Under the pieces are notes generated by a model. It was given only the letters and a program-made list of their open reading frames with translations, was not told where the DNA came from and ran no database searches. Made by a program: the position numbers and the translations under genes. Source: Desulfosporosinus acidiphilus SJ4 (GTDB lineage Bacteria > Bacillota > Desulfitobacteriia > Desulfitobacteriales > Desulfitobacteriaceae). Taken from it: a DNA stretch of 64,000 nucleotides. The stretch lies in contig NC_018068.1 of NCBI RefSeq assembly GCF_000255115.2, positions 2,079,977 to 2,143,976 of the forward strand, written 5' to 3'. Of this stretch, positions 49,733 to 58,073 are shown piece by piece. The first letter of the stretch is position 1. Every line of letters starts with the position of its first letter.

Positions 49733-49837
49733 TTCTGGAGCTGAAACCGAAGCTTAAGCTGAAGCTGAAACTGAAGCTGGAAACTAAAGCTAAAACTAAA
49801 GCTAAAACTAAAACTAAAACTAAAACTAAAACTAAAT
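49733..49837. repeat. Hexanucleotide tandem repeats (GAAGCT/ACTAAA type)
   Basis: From 49733 a 6-base period runs first as GCTGAA-like units, then as CTAAAA-like units with about nine near-perfect copies at 49783-49837. Related AAGC(T)AAA-type units extend weakly back to 49660. No stop-free frame spans it in either direction. It lies between xdhD and yqeC. Confidence 0.85.
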
Positions 49838-49856
49838 CCGAGCCTGAACCTTGGGG

Positions 49857-49887
49857 CTACGTTGGGGGGGGCTTTCCCCCGACGTAG
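49857..49887. other. GC-rich hairpin upstream of yqeC
   Basis: CTACGTTGGGGG pairs with CCCCCGACGTAG (one mismatch) around a short loop. No T-run follows, so it is probably not a normal terminator. A smaller hairpin (CCACT..AGTGG) follows near 49903-49921. Confidence 0.55.
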
Positions 49888-50004
49888 TAAATAAAAGAGT
49901 ACTCCACTCTTAGCGAAGTGGGGGTCTTAGCTGGGAATAAAGCCGATTAATGAGCTGTAATATTATCTCATAACATTATGGATGAATGAGTGCAGGGAAC
50001 AAAT

Positions 50005-50898
50005 ATGGCGAAATTAAGTAATGATTCACAAATTAATTGGGCGGGGGGAAGTCTTTGGGAAATGACAAAGCAGGCACGAGTCATTACCTTGATCGGGGCT
50101 GGTGGAAAGACCACTTGCCTCCAGACTTTAACCCAAGAAATTCATGCTGCGGGGTTTCCGGTAATTGCCACAACAACGACAAAAGTGTACCCGGAGAGAC
50201 ATCTCAAGCCTTGGCTCCATTCCATGCCGCCGCCCTTCGCATCCAAAACTGCTTATTTTTGGTATTCTGGAGCAGAAGAGAGAAGCGGAAAATGGTTAGG
50301 TCATTCTCTCTCCGCAGTGGATGACGCGGTATTAGGGGATGTAGACGGCCCCATTACCCATAGTAATGACCATCCGGGCCGGCGCCATTGGATTATCGAA
50401 GGTGATGGAGCAAGAGAGCGCCGTTTAAAATGTTGGGCCGGTCATGAGCCTCAAATTCCGCTGCAATCGGATTGTGGAGTATTAGTCGTAGATGGAAGAT
50501 TGTGGGGACAGGAGCTGAAACCTGAAGATGTCCATCGGGCCGAATGCTGTCCTGATCTGTTTAATAACCAGTGGACGGAGGAAAGCGCCTGGCGGTACTT
50601 TAGGAAGTCTCCGGTATTTTACCCCCAGTATCAGCACTTAGCGTGGGTCATTTTGCTTAATATTCACGACCAGCCTGATCCTATAAAAATAAAGTCTTTT
50701 GAGGAATCGATTTTCCCTGAAATGGAAAATCAAGCCGGTTTGCCTGAGCTTAAGGACCTTGTTGTTCTTTTGGAAGCTCTTTACCGCAGAGGGGTGGAAG
50801 AGGTGTTCTCCAAAGCTCCGGAAACAAAGCCGCGAAGCTTAAGAATAGCTGCGGGAGATGCCAAAGGGGGAAAGCTGCTATGGTTCGACTTGTGGTAA
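50005..50898 (+). CDS. yqeC: YqeC family: selenium-dependent hydroxylase accessory protein
   Basis: About 297 residues from ATG 50005 (AGGGA upstream). A P-loop VITLIGAGGKTTCLQTL (about 25-41) and VIATTTTKVYPE mark the YqeC family, which is found with YqeB and selD in genomes that make selenium-dependent molybdenum hydroxylases. Its exact step (insertion or maturation of the labile selenium cofactor) is unknown. It overlaps the mocA-like gene by 19 bp, so the two are translationally coupled. Its presence suggests that at least one of the three hydroxylases in the island carries selenium. Confidence 0.85.
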   Translation: MAKLSNDSQINWAGGSLWEMTKQARVITLIGAGGKTTCLQTLTQEIHAAGFPVIATTTTKVYPERHLKPWLHSMPPPFASKTAYFWYSGAEERSGKWLGHSLSAVDDAVLGDVDGPITHSNDHPGRRHWIIEGDGARERRLKCWAGHEPQIPLQSDCGVLVVDGRLWGQELKPEDVHRAECCPDLFNNQWTEESAWRYFRKSPVFYPQYQHLAWVILLNIHDQPDPIKIKSFEESIFPEMENQAGLPELKDLVVLLEALYRRGVEEVFSKAPETKPRSLRIAAGDAKGGKLLWFDLW

Positions 50899-51596
50899 TG
50901 GCAGCCGGGCAAGCAACACGAATGGGCCGAGACAAACTGGCTTTACCTTACATACATACAACTGTTCTCGGTCACGTGACTCAGACTGTTTTGGAAGGGA
51001 TTCGATTAATACAAAAACCGTCTCAAAAAGCGTCTCAGAAGTTATCTCAAGAATTATCTCAGGAATCGTCTGCGGGGATCAAAACTCCTTCAGAATCGAT
51101 ACAAATTCGTGTGGTTACACGGCGTCCGCCGGAGGAATATCTAACTGAGGAAATCCAGCGTTCTTTTCGAGAAGCGGGTGGAAATTGGCTGCAAGTACCT
51201 GAAGTAATCCCCCTTTCCGAAACTCTTCGTTTAGGGCTTAGAGATTTGGAGGAAACCACACAGATGGTAGGCTTTTTACCAGGTGATCAGGTAGGAGTCA
51301 CCTCCCAGGAATTAGCCCTTTGTTTTGAGCAGGCTTTGAGAGTGGCTCCGGATTTTTTAGTGCCCATATCCGATGCTGGAGTTGGCTCTCCGGTATTTTT
51401 TCACCGGAGGTATGTTTCGGAACTCAGCGAGCTACAAGGGGAAGAAGGAGGTAGGAAGGTCTTATACCGCTATCCTGAACGATGGACTAGGTGCAGGGTA
51501 AGAGAGACATTCCTGCAGGATGTGGATACACCTGAAGAATATCAGGCCTGGCTGGAATATTGCCAAAGAAGGGATCAAACTACAATCCAAACTTGA
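50880..51596 (+). CDS. mocA: MocA/YgfJ-type molybdenum cofactor cytidylyltransferase with Ser-Gln repeat
   Basis: A 238-residue nucleotidyltransferase. The N-terminal VVMAAGQATRMGRDKLAL is the NTP-binding motif, and FLPGDQVGVTSQ and VPISDAGVGSPVFFHRRY match the family (usual LGDQP and GHP motifs are altered). MocA adds CMP to molybdopterin to make the cytosine dinucleotide cofactor. An unusual insertion at about residues 41-60 consists of SQK/SQE units (QKPSQKASQKLSQELSQESS), encoded by 12-base tandem repeats near 51015-51075. The function is likely kept, but altered motifs leave some doubt. Confidence 0.8.
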   Translation: MVRLVVMAAGQATRMGRDKLALPYIHTTVLGHVTQTVLEGIRLIQKPSQKASQKLSQELSQESSAGIKTPSESIQIRVVTRRPPEEYLTEEIQRSFREAGGNWLQVPEVIPLSETLRLGLRDLEETTQMVGFLPGDQVGVTSQELALCFEQALRVAPDFLVPISDAGVGSPVFFHRRYVSELSELQGEEGGRKVLYRYPERWTRCRVRETFLQDVDTPEEYQAWLEYCQRRDQTTIQT

Positions 51597-51619
51597 ATAA
51601 AGTAAGGAGGATGAGGACT

Positions 51620-52477
51620 ATGGAAAAGAAACTCGAATTGCATGGACCTGTGGTACTGGTTCGAGGTGCCGGAGAACAAGCTACAGGGGTAGGGTGGGCT
51701 CTAGCGAAAGCAGGATTCCGGGTGGTAATGACAGAAGTGCCCAAGCCCTTGATGGTTCGCTGGCCGGTATGCTTTGGTACGGCCGTTGTTAAGGGGAACT
51801 GGCAAGTTGAGGAGATTTCGGCAAGTCTTGTTGCTGATTCAGAGTCCTGCGGACCTGCTTGGGAAACCGGTATTGTTCCCATTTTGATTGACCCCGAACT
51901 TCATTGTATAGCAAGTCTTAAGCCGACATTCTTAGTCGATGCCATTTTGGCCAAACGGAACATAGGTACCCGCCGGGATATGGCTGCTTTCACCATCGGA
52001 TTGGGCCCTGGTTTTACGGCCGGTGCCGATGTTGACTTGGTCGTTGAAACGAATCGAGGTCACAACTTAGGCCGGCTGATCTATACCGGTTCCGCCGAGC
52101 CTAATACAGGAATCCCAGGCAATATTGGCGGATATACCAAAGAACGCGTTCTTTATTCTTCTAAAGCAGGGATCTTTAAAGCGCAAAAGGACATTGGCGA
52201 AAAGGTTCAGGCGGGTGATTGTGTTGGTTTAATCGAGGACGGGACTGACTCACAAAGAATCTGTGCCGGAATTGATGGTGTCCTGCGAGGATTATTAATG
52301 GATAATACCCCCATTGACCCTGCGGTTAAAGTGGGTGATATTGATCCGCGCGGGAATAAAGAGTATTGTTATACCATTTCAGAAAAAGCACGGGCTATTG
52401 GTTCTGCTGTTCTTCTGGGAATGATGGAAAGTAAATTATTACATTCGCCTCGTTTGAAAAACGAACATTCTAATTAA
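51620..52477 (+). CDS. yqeB: YqeB family: selenium-dependent molybdenum hydroxylase maturation protein
   Basis: A 285-residue protein from ATG 51620 (AAGGAGG upstream; the frame extends further upstream into mocA). VVLVRGAGEQATGVGWALAKAGFRVVMTEVPKPLMVRWPVCF is the Rossmann-like start typical of the YqeB/EF2563 family, followed by VDAILAKRNIGT and GLGPGFTAGADVDLVVETNRGHNLGR. It is a marker for the selenium trait of molybdenum hydroxylases. The chemistry is not established. Last gene of the yqeC-mocA-yqeB unit. Confidence 0.88.
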   Translation: MEKKLELHGPVVLVRGAGEQATGVGWALAKAGFRVVMTEVPKPLMVRWPVCFGTAVVKGNWQVEEISASLVADSESCGPAWETGIVPILIDPELHCIASLKPTFLVDAILAKRNIGTRRDMAAFTIGLGPGFTAGADVDLVVETNRGHNLGRLIYTGSAEPNTGIPGNIGGYTKERVLYSSKAGIFKAQKDIGEKVQAGDCVGLIEDGTDSQRICAGIDGVLRGLLMDNTPIDPAVKVGDIDPRGNKEYCYTISEKARAIGSAVLLGMMESKLLHSPRLKNEHSN

Positions 52478-52790
52478 AGCAACAATCAGATCTTGATCGA
52501 AGCAACTAATTTTATGTAATATTGCTTTTTAGGGCAGACCACATGTCTGTAAAGTGGCAGCGCCAGTTTATGGTAAGTGTCATTTACGTGGTAGTGTGAG
52601 AAAATAATAACATGTATAGGAACTGCGTAATTTCCTTATCCTCTCAAAATAGGGATAGTCACCTATATCTGCCATATTTTTTTGGATTATCATAAGATAC
52701 GAAACAAAATTTTTAAAATTTTAAGTAGGAATTCCAATAAATTTGACGAATATAACTATAGTGAGAAAAAACAAAATAGTGTAATTATAA

Positions 52791-52855
52791 CTCATATATC
52801 CTTGATAATTGGGTCGAGGGTGTCTACGAGGCAACCGTAATTGCTTCTCTATGAG
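52791..52855 (+). promoter_or_regulatory. Purine riboswitch aptamer (C74 type, variant core)
   Basis: P1 CTCATA/TATGAG (52791-52796, 52850-52855); P2 CCTTGA/TCGAGG; L2 TAATTGGG; J2/3 GTGTCTAC; P3 GAGGCA/TGCTTC; L3 ACCGTAA; J3/1 is TC. The L2 GG and L3 CC needed for the loop-loop contact are present. The specificity base (position 74) is C, the guanine/hypoxanthine/xanthine class rather than adenine. The base before it is T where A is usual, and J2/3 has G where U is usual. Confidence 0.85.
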
Positions 52856-52900
52856 CCGGAATGGTTTATGGAGAAATAATTATGGTTGCTTTTTCTTTTT
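52831..52900 (+). terminator. Riboswitch expression platform: terminator built from P3
   Basis: GCAACCGTAATTGCTTCTC (52831-52849), which is mostly P3/L3 of the aptamer, pairs at 16 of 19 positions with 52871-52889, followed by TTTTTCTTTTT (52890-52900). Aptamer and terminator exclude each other, so ligand binding should allow read-through (ON switch). Confidence 0.8.
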
Positions 52901-52941
52901 ATAAAATCTTTAAACGGCGTTAAGCAAGAGGGGGACATTCT

Positions 52942-53784
52942 ATGAAGTATTATCGGCCGCAAAGTGTCAAAGAAGCAATAGATATAGCACATTCAGCCCA
53001 AGGAATGTTTTTGGCCGGAGGAACAGATCTTGTACTTCAAATGCAGAAAGGAAAGATCTTACCGGAAGTATTGATTGATCTTGGCAAGATCTCAGAACTC
53101 CGAGAAATTAGGGAAACAAACGAGTCCGTAGAAATTGGCAGTATGGCAACTTTCACAGATATGGGCAAAAGCGAACTTGTTGCAAAGAAGGCTTCGGCTC
53201 TCTGGTTAGCCTGCCAAACGATGGGTTCACCGCAGATTCGCAATCAGGCGACTCTTGGCGGAAATCTTGGGAACTGTTCTCCGGCAGCCGATGGTTTGCC
53301 TCCGCTCTTAGCCCTGGGGGCTGATGTTGTTTTGCTTTCCGTTGAAGGAGTGAAGCAATTGCCGCTGGCTAACTTATTAGAACAGACACCTTTGCTTTCT
53401 CCAGGTACCCTTATCGGCGGATTTAAAATCCCTAAAAGACATCAGTTTACCGGATTTGCCAAATTGGGGAGACGGGAAGCCTTAGCTATTGCTCGCTTAA
53501 GTGTCGCAGTGGCCTTAGAGCTTGAGGGTTCAAAGATTGGAAATGTTCGGGTCGCTTTAGGTGCCGTTGGAAGACGAGCGTTTCTCAGTGAGCCTCTGGC
53601 CCAGTCATTGAGTCATCAGGAGTTTAATGAATCGTGGCTGAAATTGGGGATCCGTCAAGTTCAAGGTGTTGTGCGCGAAGCCTTGGGTGAAAGAGCTTCA
53701 GCTCCTTATAAACGGGTTGCCGTGGCCGGCGTTTTTCGGGAAGCGGTTGCTTCGTTAAGGCTGCAAGGAGGGTTGGATAAATGA
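52942..53784 (+). CDS. FAD subunit of four-subunit molybdenum hydroxylase (NdhF-like)
   Basis: A 280-residue FAD-binding subunit with AGAGGGGG upstream. FAD motifs: LAGGTDLVLQMQKG (about 26-39) and IRNQATLGGNLGNCSPAADG (about 100-119). First gene after the purine riboswitch. Gene order FAD, 2Fe-2S, large Mo, small Mo is the order of ndhFSLM of nicotinate dehydrogenase of Eubacterium barkeri and of related purine hydroxylases. The riboswitch and location favour a purine substrate. Its stop overlaps the next start. Confidence 0.87.
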   Translation: MKYYRPQSVKEAIDIAHSAQGMFLAGGTDLVLQMQKGKILPEVLIDLGKISELREIRETNESVEIGSMATFTDMGKSELVAKKASALWLACQTMGSPQIRNQATLGGNLGNCSPAADGLPPLLALGADVVLLSVEGVKQLPLANLLEQTPLLSPGTLIGGFKIPKRHQFTGFAKLGRREALAIARLSVAVALELEGSKIGNVRVALGAVGRRAFLSEPLAQSLSHQEFNESWLKLGIRQVQGVVREALGERASAPYKRVAVAGVFREAVASLRLQGGLDK

Positions 53785-54245
53785 TGACTATCGAATTGAT
53801 CGTAAATGATAAAAAGTACGTTTTAGAGGTGGACCCGCAAGAACGATTGCTGGATGTACTGCGTAATCGCTTAGGTTTGATGGGAACAAAAGAAGGATGC
53901 GGAGAAGGAGAATGTGGAGCCTGCACCGTGATTTTAGACGGAAAAACCGTCAACGCCTGTCTCGTGCTGGCAGGGCAGGCACAAAACTCTGCGATTACAA
54001 CCATTGAAGGCGTTGGGAATCGGCAAAAACCTCATCCTGTTCAGAAAGCTTTTGTAGAAGTTGGGGCAGTACAATGTGGTTTTTGTACTCCGGGGATGGT
54101 TCTCTCCGCTAAAAATTTACTGGATAAGAATCCTCATCCCAGCGATGAGGAAATTGGAGTGGCTTTATCGGGAAACCTCTGCCGCTGTACGGGCTATGAT
54201 AAGATTCTGCGTGCCGTCAAGCGGGCTGCCGAGGAGGAAAAATAA
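53781..54245 (+). CDS. 2Fe-2S subunit of four-subunit molybdenum hydroxylase (NdhS-like)
   Basis: A 154-residue protein with both 2Fe-2S cluster motifs complete: GCGEGECGACTVIL (about 40-53) and CGFCTPGM..CRCTGYDK (about 99 and 137). Length is normal for the small subunit. It overlaps the FAD gene by ATGA and the next gene by TAATG, so the operon is translationally coupled. It links the Mo centre to the FAD subunit. Confidence 0.92.
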   Translation: MMTIELIVNDKKYVLEVDPQERLLDVLRNRLGLMGTKEGCGEGECGACTVILDGKTVNACLVLAGQAQNSAITTIEGVGNRQKPHPVQKAFVEVGAVQCGFCTPGMVLSAKNLLDKNPHPSDEEIGVALSGNLCRCTGYDKILRAVKRAAEEEK

Positions 54246-55510
54246 TGAAAACTGAAGTAGTAGGGTCTCGTGTCCTGAGGGAAGATTCTTGGGGAAAGGT
54301 TTTTGGTCAAACAAAGTTTCCGGCCGATGTCAATCTTCCTAATCAATTATACGGGGTTGTTCTGCGCAGTCCTCATCCTCATGCTCGGGTTCTGAATATT
54401 AACAGCGAAGAAGCTAAGAAGATCGCAGGTGTTGTGACAGTCCTGACCGCTAAAGATGTACCTCATAATTCACATGGCGTTCTGTTCCGTGATCAGCCGG
54501 TCATCGCCGACTATGTACGCATGGTGGGGGACCCGGTGGCCGTTGTGGGAGCCGAAACCATGGAGATAGCCCGCCAAGCCGCGGAGCGAATACAGGTGAA
54601 CTATGAAATTCTGCCGGCCATTTTTGAACCCGAAGAGGCCATGAAGCCAGAGGTTCCGCCTTTGCACCCGGAACTTCAGCCTACAAATATCCTGTACCAC
54701 CTGCCCATTCGCAGGGGATCGATGGAGGAAGGCTGGGCTAAAGCGGATGTTGTGGTCGAACAAGTTTATAAGACACAGCATGTAGATCATGCTTTTTTGC
54801 AGCCAGAAGCTGTTCTCGCTTATTTGGATGAACGGGGGCATATGGTGGTTCAAACTGCAACTCAATATGCTCACTATGATCGAGGGGAAATTGCTCATGC
54901 CCTGGGGTTTCGCTACAGTCAAGTTCAAGTGAAGACTTTGGCAGTTGGCGGTGCTTTCGGCGGGCGAGAAGATATCTCTCTGCAAATTATAGCGGCCTTA
55001 CTGGCCTTGAAGACCCAGAGGCCCGTCAAAATGGAGAATACAAGGGAAGAGTCTTTTTATTCCCACAGCAAACGTCATCCAATGACTATGTATTACAAGA
55101 CTGGAGCTGCGAAGGATGGCAAGCTTGTAGCCATGCAGGCCAAGATCATAGGTGATGCAGGAGCCTATGCTTCATGGAGTGTCAATGTTTTGCGCAAATC
55201 TGCTGTTCATGCCACAGGGCCCTATGAGATACCCAACGTGGAGATTGACAGTTATGCAGTTTTTACGAATAATCCTTTTACTGGAGCAATGCGGGGCTTC
55301 GGTGCAGCTCAAACGGTCTTGGCTTATGAAAGTCAAATGGATCTTCTGGCTAAGAAGTTGGGGATATCACCTTTAGAAATTCGTTTGCGCAATTGTTTCC
55401 AAGTGGGAAGTATCACGGCAACGGGACAAGAGCTGACCAGCAGTGTTCCTTTAGATCAATGTTTAGCCAAGATCGCCCCATATTTCAGAAGAGAGGTGGA
55501 AACTCCATGA
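54245..55510 (+). CDS. N-terminal part of split molybdenum subunit (NdhL-like)
   Basis: A 421-residue protein covering the first half of a Mo-binding subunit: hammerhead domain (SWGKVFGQTKFPADVNLPNQLYG), GGAFGGREDIS (about 234) and GAMRGFGAAQ (about 348), ending after a CFQVGSITATGQEL block typical of the family. The second half follows as a separate gene with ATGA overlap and its own ribosome-binding site. The 46-kDa/36-kDa split matches the NdhL/NdhM division of nicotinate dehydrogenase, so it is a true two-subunit arrangement rather than a frameshift. Confidence 0.88.
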   Translation: MKTEVVGSRVLREDSWGKVFGQTKFPADVNLPNQLYGVVLRSPHPHARVLNINSEEAKKIAGVVTVLTAKDVPHNSHGVLFRDQPVIADYVRMVGDPVAVVGAETMEIARQAAERIQVNYEILPAIFEPEEAMKPEVPPLHPELQPTNILYHLPIRRGSMEEGWAKADVVVEQVYKTQHVDHAFLQPEAVLAYLDERGHMVVQTATQYAHYDRGEIAHALGFRYSQVQVKTLAVGGAFGGREDISLQIIAALLALKTQRPVKMENTREESFYSHSKRHPMTMYYKTGAAKDGKLVAMQAKIIGDAGAYASWSVNVLRKSAVHATGPYEIPNVEIDSYAVFTNNPFTGAMRGFGAAQTVLAYESQMDLLAKKLGISPLEIRLRNCFQVGSITATGQELTSSVPLDQCLAKIAPYFRREVETP

Positions 55511-56508
55511 AAAAACGGGGAATAGGTTTGGGTTGTGCCTGGTATGGAACTGGGTATGGCAATGGTTTTCCGGATGTTTCGAGTGCTTTTGTGGAAATTC
55601 ATGACGATGGTTCGGCAACGGTTTTGACCGGGGCCGTGGATGTGGGACAGGGAAGCAGTTCGATTTTTGCCCAAATTGCTGCCGAAGAATTGGGGCTTAG
55701 GGCAGAGGATATTTGTGTTAATACGGCTGATACAGATGTAACTCCCGATTCGGGAACTTCTGCCGCAACCCGCCAAACTTACAATACCGGCAACGCAGTT
55801 CTTAAAGCAGTGCGGCAAGCTAAATCTCGTTTGCTGACCTACGCTGCCCGTGAGTTTTCCTGCCCGACAGCAGAGGGCATTGAGCTTAAGTCAGGATATA
55901 TTGGAGTCAAGGGTGATCCGTTCCGGCGGATGCCTCTGGAAGACATGGTTTTTAAAGCTCGTTTGAATGGGGAGCGCTTTATCAGCGCGGAAAGTTCTAC
56001 AGCCCGTTCGACTCCCGTGGATCTCACCACCGGGCAGGGAGCTCCTTACTGGCCTTATTCCTTTGGTTGTCAAGCTGCAGAGGTAGAAGTGGATACGGAA
56101 ACAGGCAAAGTGAAAGTTCTCAAAGTTATTGCCGTTCATGATGTGGGGAAGGCTTTAAATCCCTCACAAGTCGAGGGGCAAATAGCAGGGGGAGTGACCC
56201 AGGGGATCGGCTATGCTCTGCTGGAAGAACTTGAACTGCAAAAAGGAACGATTAAGAACCCGGCATTTTCCAGTTATTTGATTCCCACAGCACTCGATGT
56301 GCCTAATATAGAAGCATTTTTTATCGAAGAAGCTGAGGACAGCGGCCCTTATGGCGCCAAGGGTCTCGGTGAACCAGCGATGCTTCCAACGGTTGCTGCC
56401 GTCATCAATGCCATTGATGACGCTGTGGGGGTAAGAATCACCTCGTTGCCGGCAACACCGGAAAAAATACTGCAGGCATTAGCAGAGAAAAAGGAGGAAT
56501 TGGGGTAA
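55507..56508 (+). CDS. C-terminal part of split molybdenum subunit (NdhM-like)
   Basis: A 333-residue protein from ATG 55507, which shares ATGA with the previous stop and has GAGAGGTGG upstream. An open frame continues upstream to 55393 but that part has no homologous features. It holds the second half of the Mo domain: VDVGQGSSSIFAQIAAEELG (about 44), DTDVTPDSGTSAATRQTY, HDVGKALNPSQVEGQI and GPYGAKGLGEPAM with the catalytic Glu (about 287). It must assemble with the NdhL-like chain to form the active site. Confidence 0.88.
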   Translation: MKKRGIGLGCAWYGTGYGNGFPDVSSAFVEIHDDGSATVLTGAVDVGQGSSSIFAQIAAEELGLRAEDICVNTADTDVTPDSGTSAATRQTYNTGNAVLKAVRQAKSRLLTYAAREFSCPTAEGIELKSGYIGVKGDPFRRMPLEDMVFKARLNGERFISAESSTARSTPVDLTTGQGAPYWPYSFGCQAAEVEVDTETGKVKVLKVIAVHDVGKALNPSQVEGQIAGGVTQGIGYALLEELELQKGTIKNPAFSSYLIPTALDVPNIEAFFIEEAEDSGPYGAKGLGEPAMLPTVAAVINAIDDAVGVRITSLPATPEKILQALAEKKEELG

Positions 56509-56598
56509 ACTATAAAAAACAATAAGGCTCTAGATTTATGTTTTGGCATCAAGGTCAGTCAGAATGAGGCATTATGTCGATTTTAGGGAGGGCTGTTC

Positions 56599-57960
56599 AT
56601 GTCAAGCGTGTCAAAAAATTCTCCGCCTACGGCCGGTCAAGGCTTTCTCGATGGCTTTTTTCATCTCTCCGAATTGGGTACCAATGTAAGGACCGAAATT
56701 CTCGCAGGAGTGACAACCTTTGTCACTATGGCCTATATCTTGTTCGTTAATCCCAATATTTTAAAAGACGCGGGAATGCCCATGAATGCGACCTTTGCAG
56801 CGACTGCGATCGCCGCTGCAGTAGCAACCTTAATTATGGGTGTGTATGCTAACTATCCTATTGCCATGGCTCCCGGGATGGGTCTTAATGCCTTCTTTAC
56901 CTATTCCGTGGTCATCGGTATGAAACTTCCCTGGCAAACTGCTCTCGGGGCGGTGTTTATTTCCGGATTTATCTTCTTTCTCTTAACGGTCACCAGAGTT
57001 CGGGAATGGATTATGGAAGGAGTTCCCACAGTTTTACGCCTCTCTATTGGCGTCGGTATTGGACTGTTTATTGCATTTATTGGCTTGCAAGATGGCGGCC
57101 TTGTGGTAGCGAATAAAGATACTCTTGTTCAATTAGGCAATATGAAGTCTCCTAGTGTCATTGTGACAGTATTTGGGTTAATTGTGACCGGATTTTTTAT
57201 GGCTAAACGAATTAAAGGCGGTCTATTGTTCGGAATTCTCCTGACAACAATTTTCAGTATGTTTATGGGCATTAAGCAGTTCCCAACGGGTGTATCGAGT
57301 TTTGTTGCCTTCTCCAATCCTTTCCATGCTGTAGCACCGGTTATGGGGAAACTTGACATTATGGGTGTCTTTAATTATGGTTTAATCTCGATTCTCTTTG
57401 CCTTCACCTTTGTTGATCTGTTTGACAATATTGGAACACTATTGGGAATTTCTCGCAAAGCCGGTCTTTTGGATGAAAAAGGAAATCTGCCAAGAGTCGG
57501 CAGAGCATTAATGTCCGATTCGATTGGTACGATGTTTGGTTCCATCATGGGTACTCCAACGGTAACGTCCTACATTGAAAGTACAGCTGGCGTAGCTGAG
57601 GGCGGAAAAAGCGGTTTAACCGCAGTGACCGTTGCAGTTCTTTTCATTTTTTCGATCATTTTTGCTCCCCTTGTTGGCTTAATCCCAGGGCAAGCGACGG
57701 CACCTGTTCTTATTATTGTAGGTGTTTTAATGATGAGCGAAGTAGTTCATATTAATTTTGAAGATTTTACGGAAGCATTTCCGGCCTTTATCACCATCGT
57801 TATGATGCCCTTAACTTATTCTATTGCCCAGGGTTTGGCCTTTGGCTTCATGTCTTATACAATTATTAAATTAGTTACTGGAAGACACAAAGAGAATAAT
57901 GCCGTTACCTATATTTTGACCATCTTATTCATTGTTCACTTTGTCCTTGGCGGGGGCTAA
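56599..57960 (+). CDS. AzgA/PbuG-type adenine/guanine/hypoxanthine permease
   Basis: A 453-residue NCS2 permease of the AzgA subgroup, with AGGGAGGG upstream. Marks: GVTTFVTMAYILFVNPNIL (TM1), AMAPGMGLNAFFTYSVV (TM3), FVDLFDNIGTLLGISRKAGL (TM8 with the key Asp), MGTPTVTSYIESTAGVAEGGKSGLTAV (TM10 motif with Glu), and about 12-14 membrane segments. This group takes up adenine, guanine and hypoxanthine. Together with the XanP-like permease and the deaminases it extends the range of purines that enter the pathway. Confidence 0.9.
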   Translation: MSSVSKNSPPTAGQGFLDGFFHLSELGTNVRTEILAGVTTFVTMAYILFVNPNILKDAGMPMNATFAATAIAAAVATLIMGVYANYPIAMAPGMGLNAFFTYSVVIGMKLPWQTALGAVFISGFIFFLLTVTRVREWIMEGVPTVLRLSIGVGIGLFIAFIGLQDGGLVVANKDTLVQLGNMKSPSVIVTVFGLIVTGFFMAKRIKGGLLFGILLTTIFSMFMGIKQFPTGVSSFVAFSNPFHAVAPVMGKLDIMGVFNYGLISILFAFTFVDLFDNIGTLLGISRKAGLLDEKGNLPRVGRALMSDSIGTMFGSIMGTPTVTSYIESTAGVAEGGKSGLTAVTVAVLFIFSIIFAPLVGLIPGQATAPVLIIVGVLMMSEVVHINFEDFTEAFPAFITIVMMPLTYSIAQGLAFGFMSYTIIKLVTGRHKENNAVTYILTILFIVHFVLGGG

Positions 57961-57977
57961 TAAGTCACGGGGATTAT

Positions 57978-58013
57978 GGAGAGATGTGTTTTTAAAGTTC
58001 AGCACATCTCTCC
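57978..58013 (+). terminator. Hairpin after permease gene
   Basis: Perfect 11-bp stem GGAGAGATGTG/CACATCTCTCC; a T6 run follows only 12 bases later. Likely a terminator or partial terminator before the deaminase gene. Confidence 0.6.
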
Positions 58014-58073
58014 CGATTCCAGGTTTTTTGAGGAAATAATTCTCTTCGGATGAGGAGAAAGGTGGAATTTAGC

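Noticed and set aside
49733-49837. CRISPR array or coding repeat
   Set aside because: The unit is only six bases, there are no spacers, and no open frame spans it.
54245-56508. Split molybdenum subunit as a frameshift or sequencing error
   Set aside because: The second gene has its own ribosome-binding site and an exact ATGA overlap, the break falls between domains, and the two sizes match the NdhL/NdhM pair.
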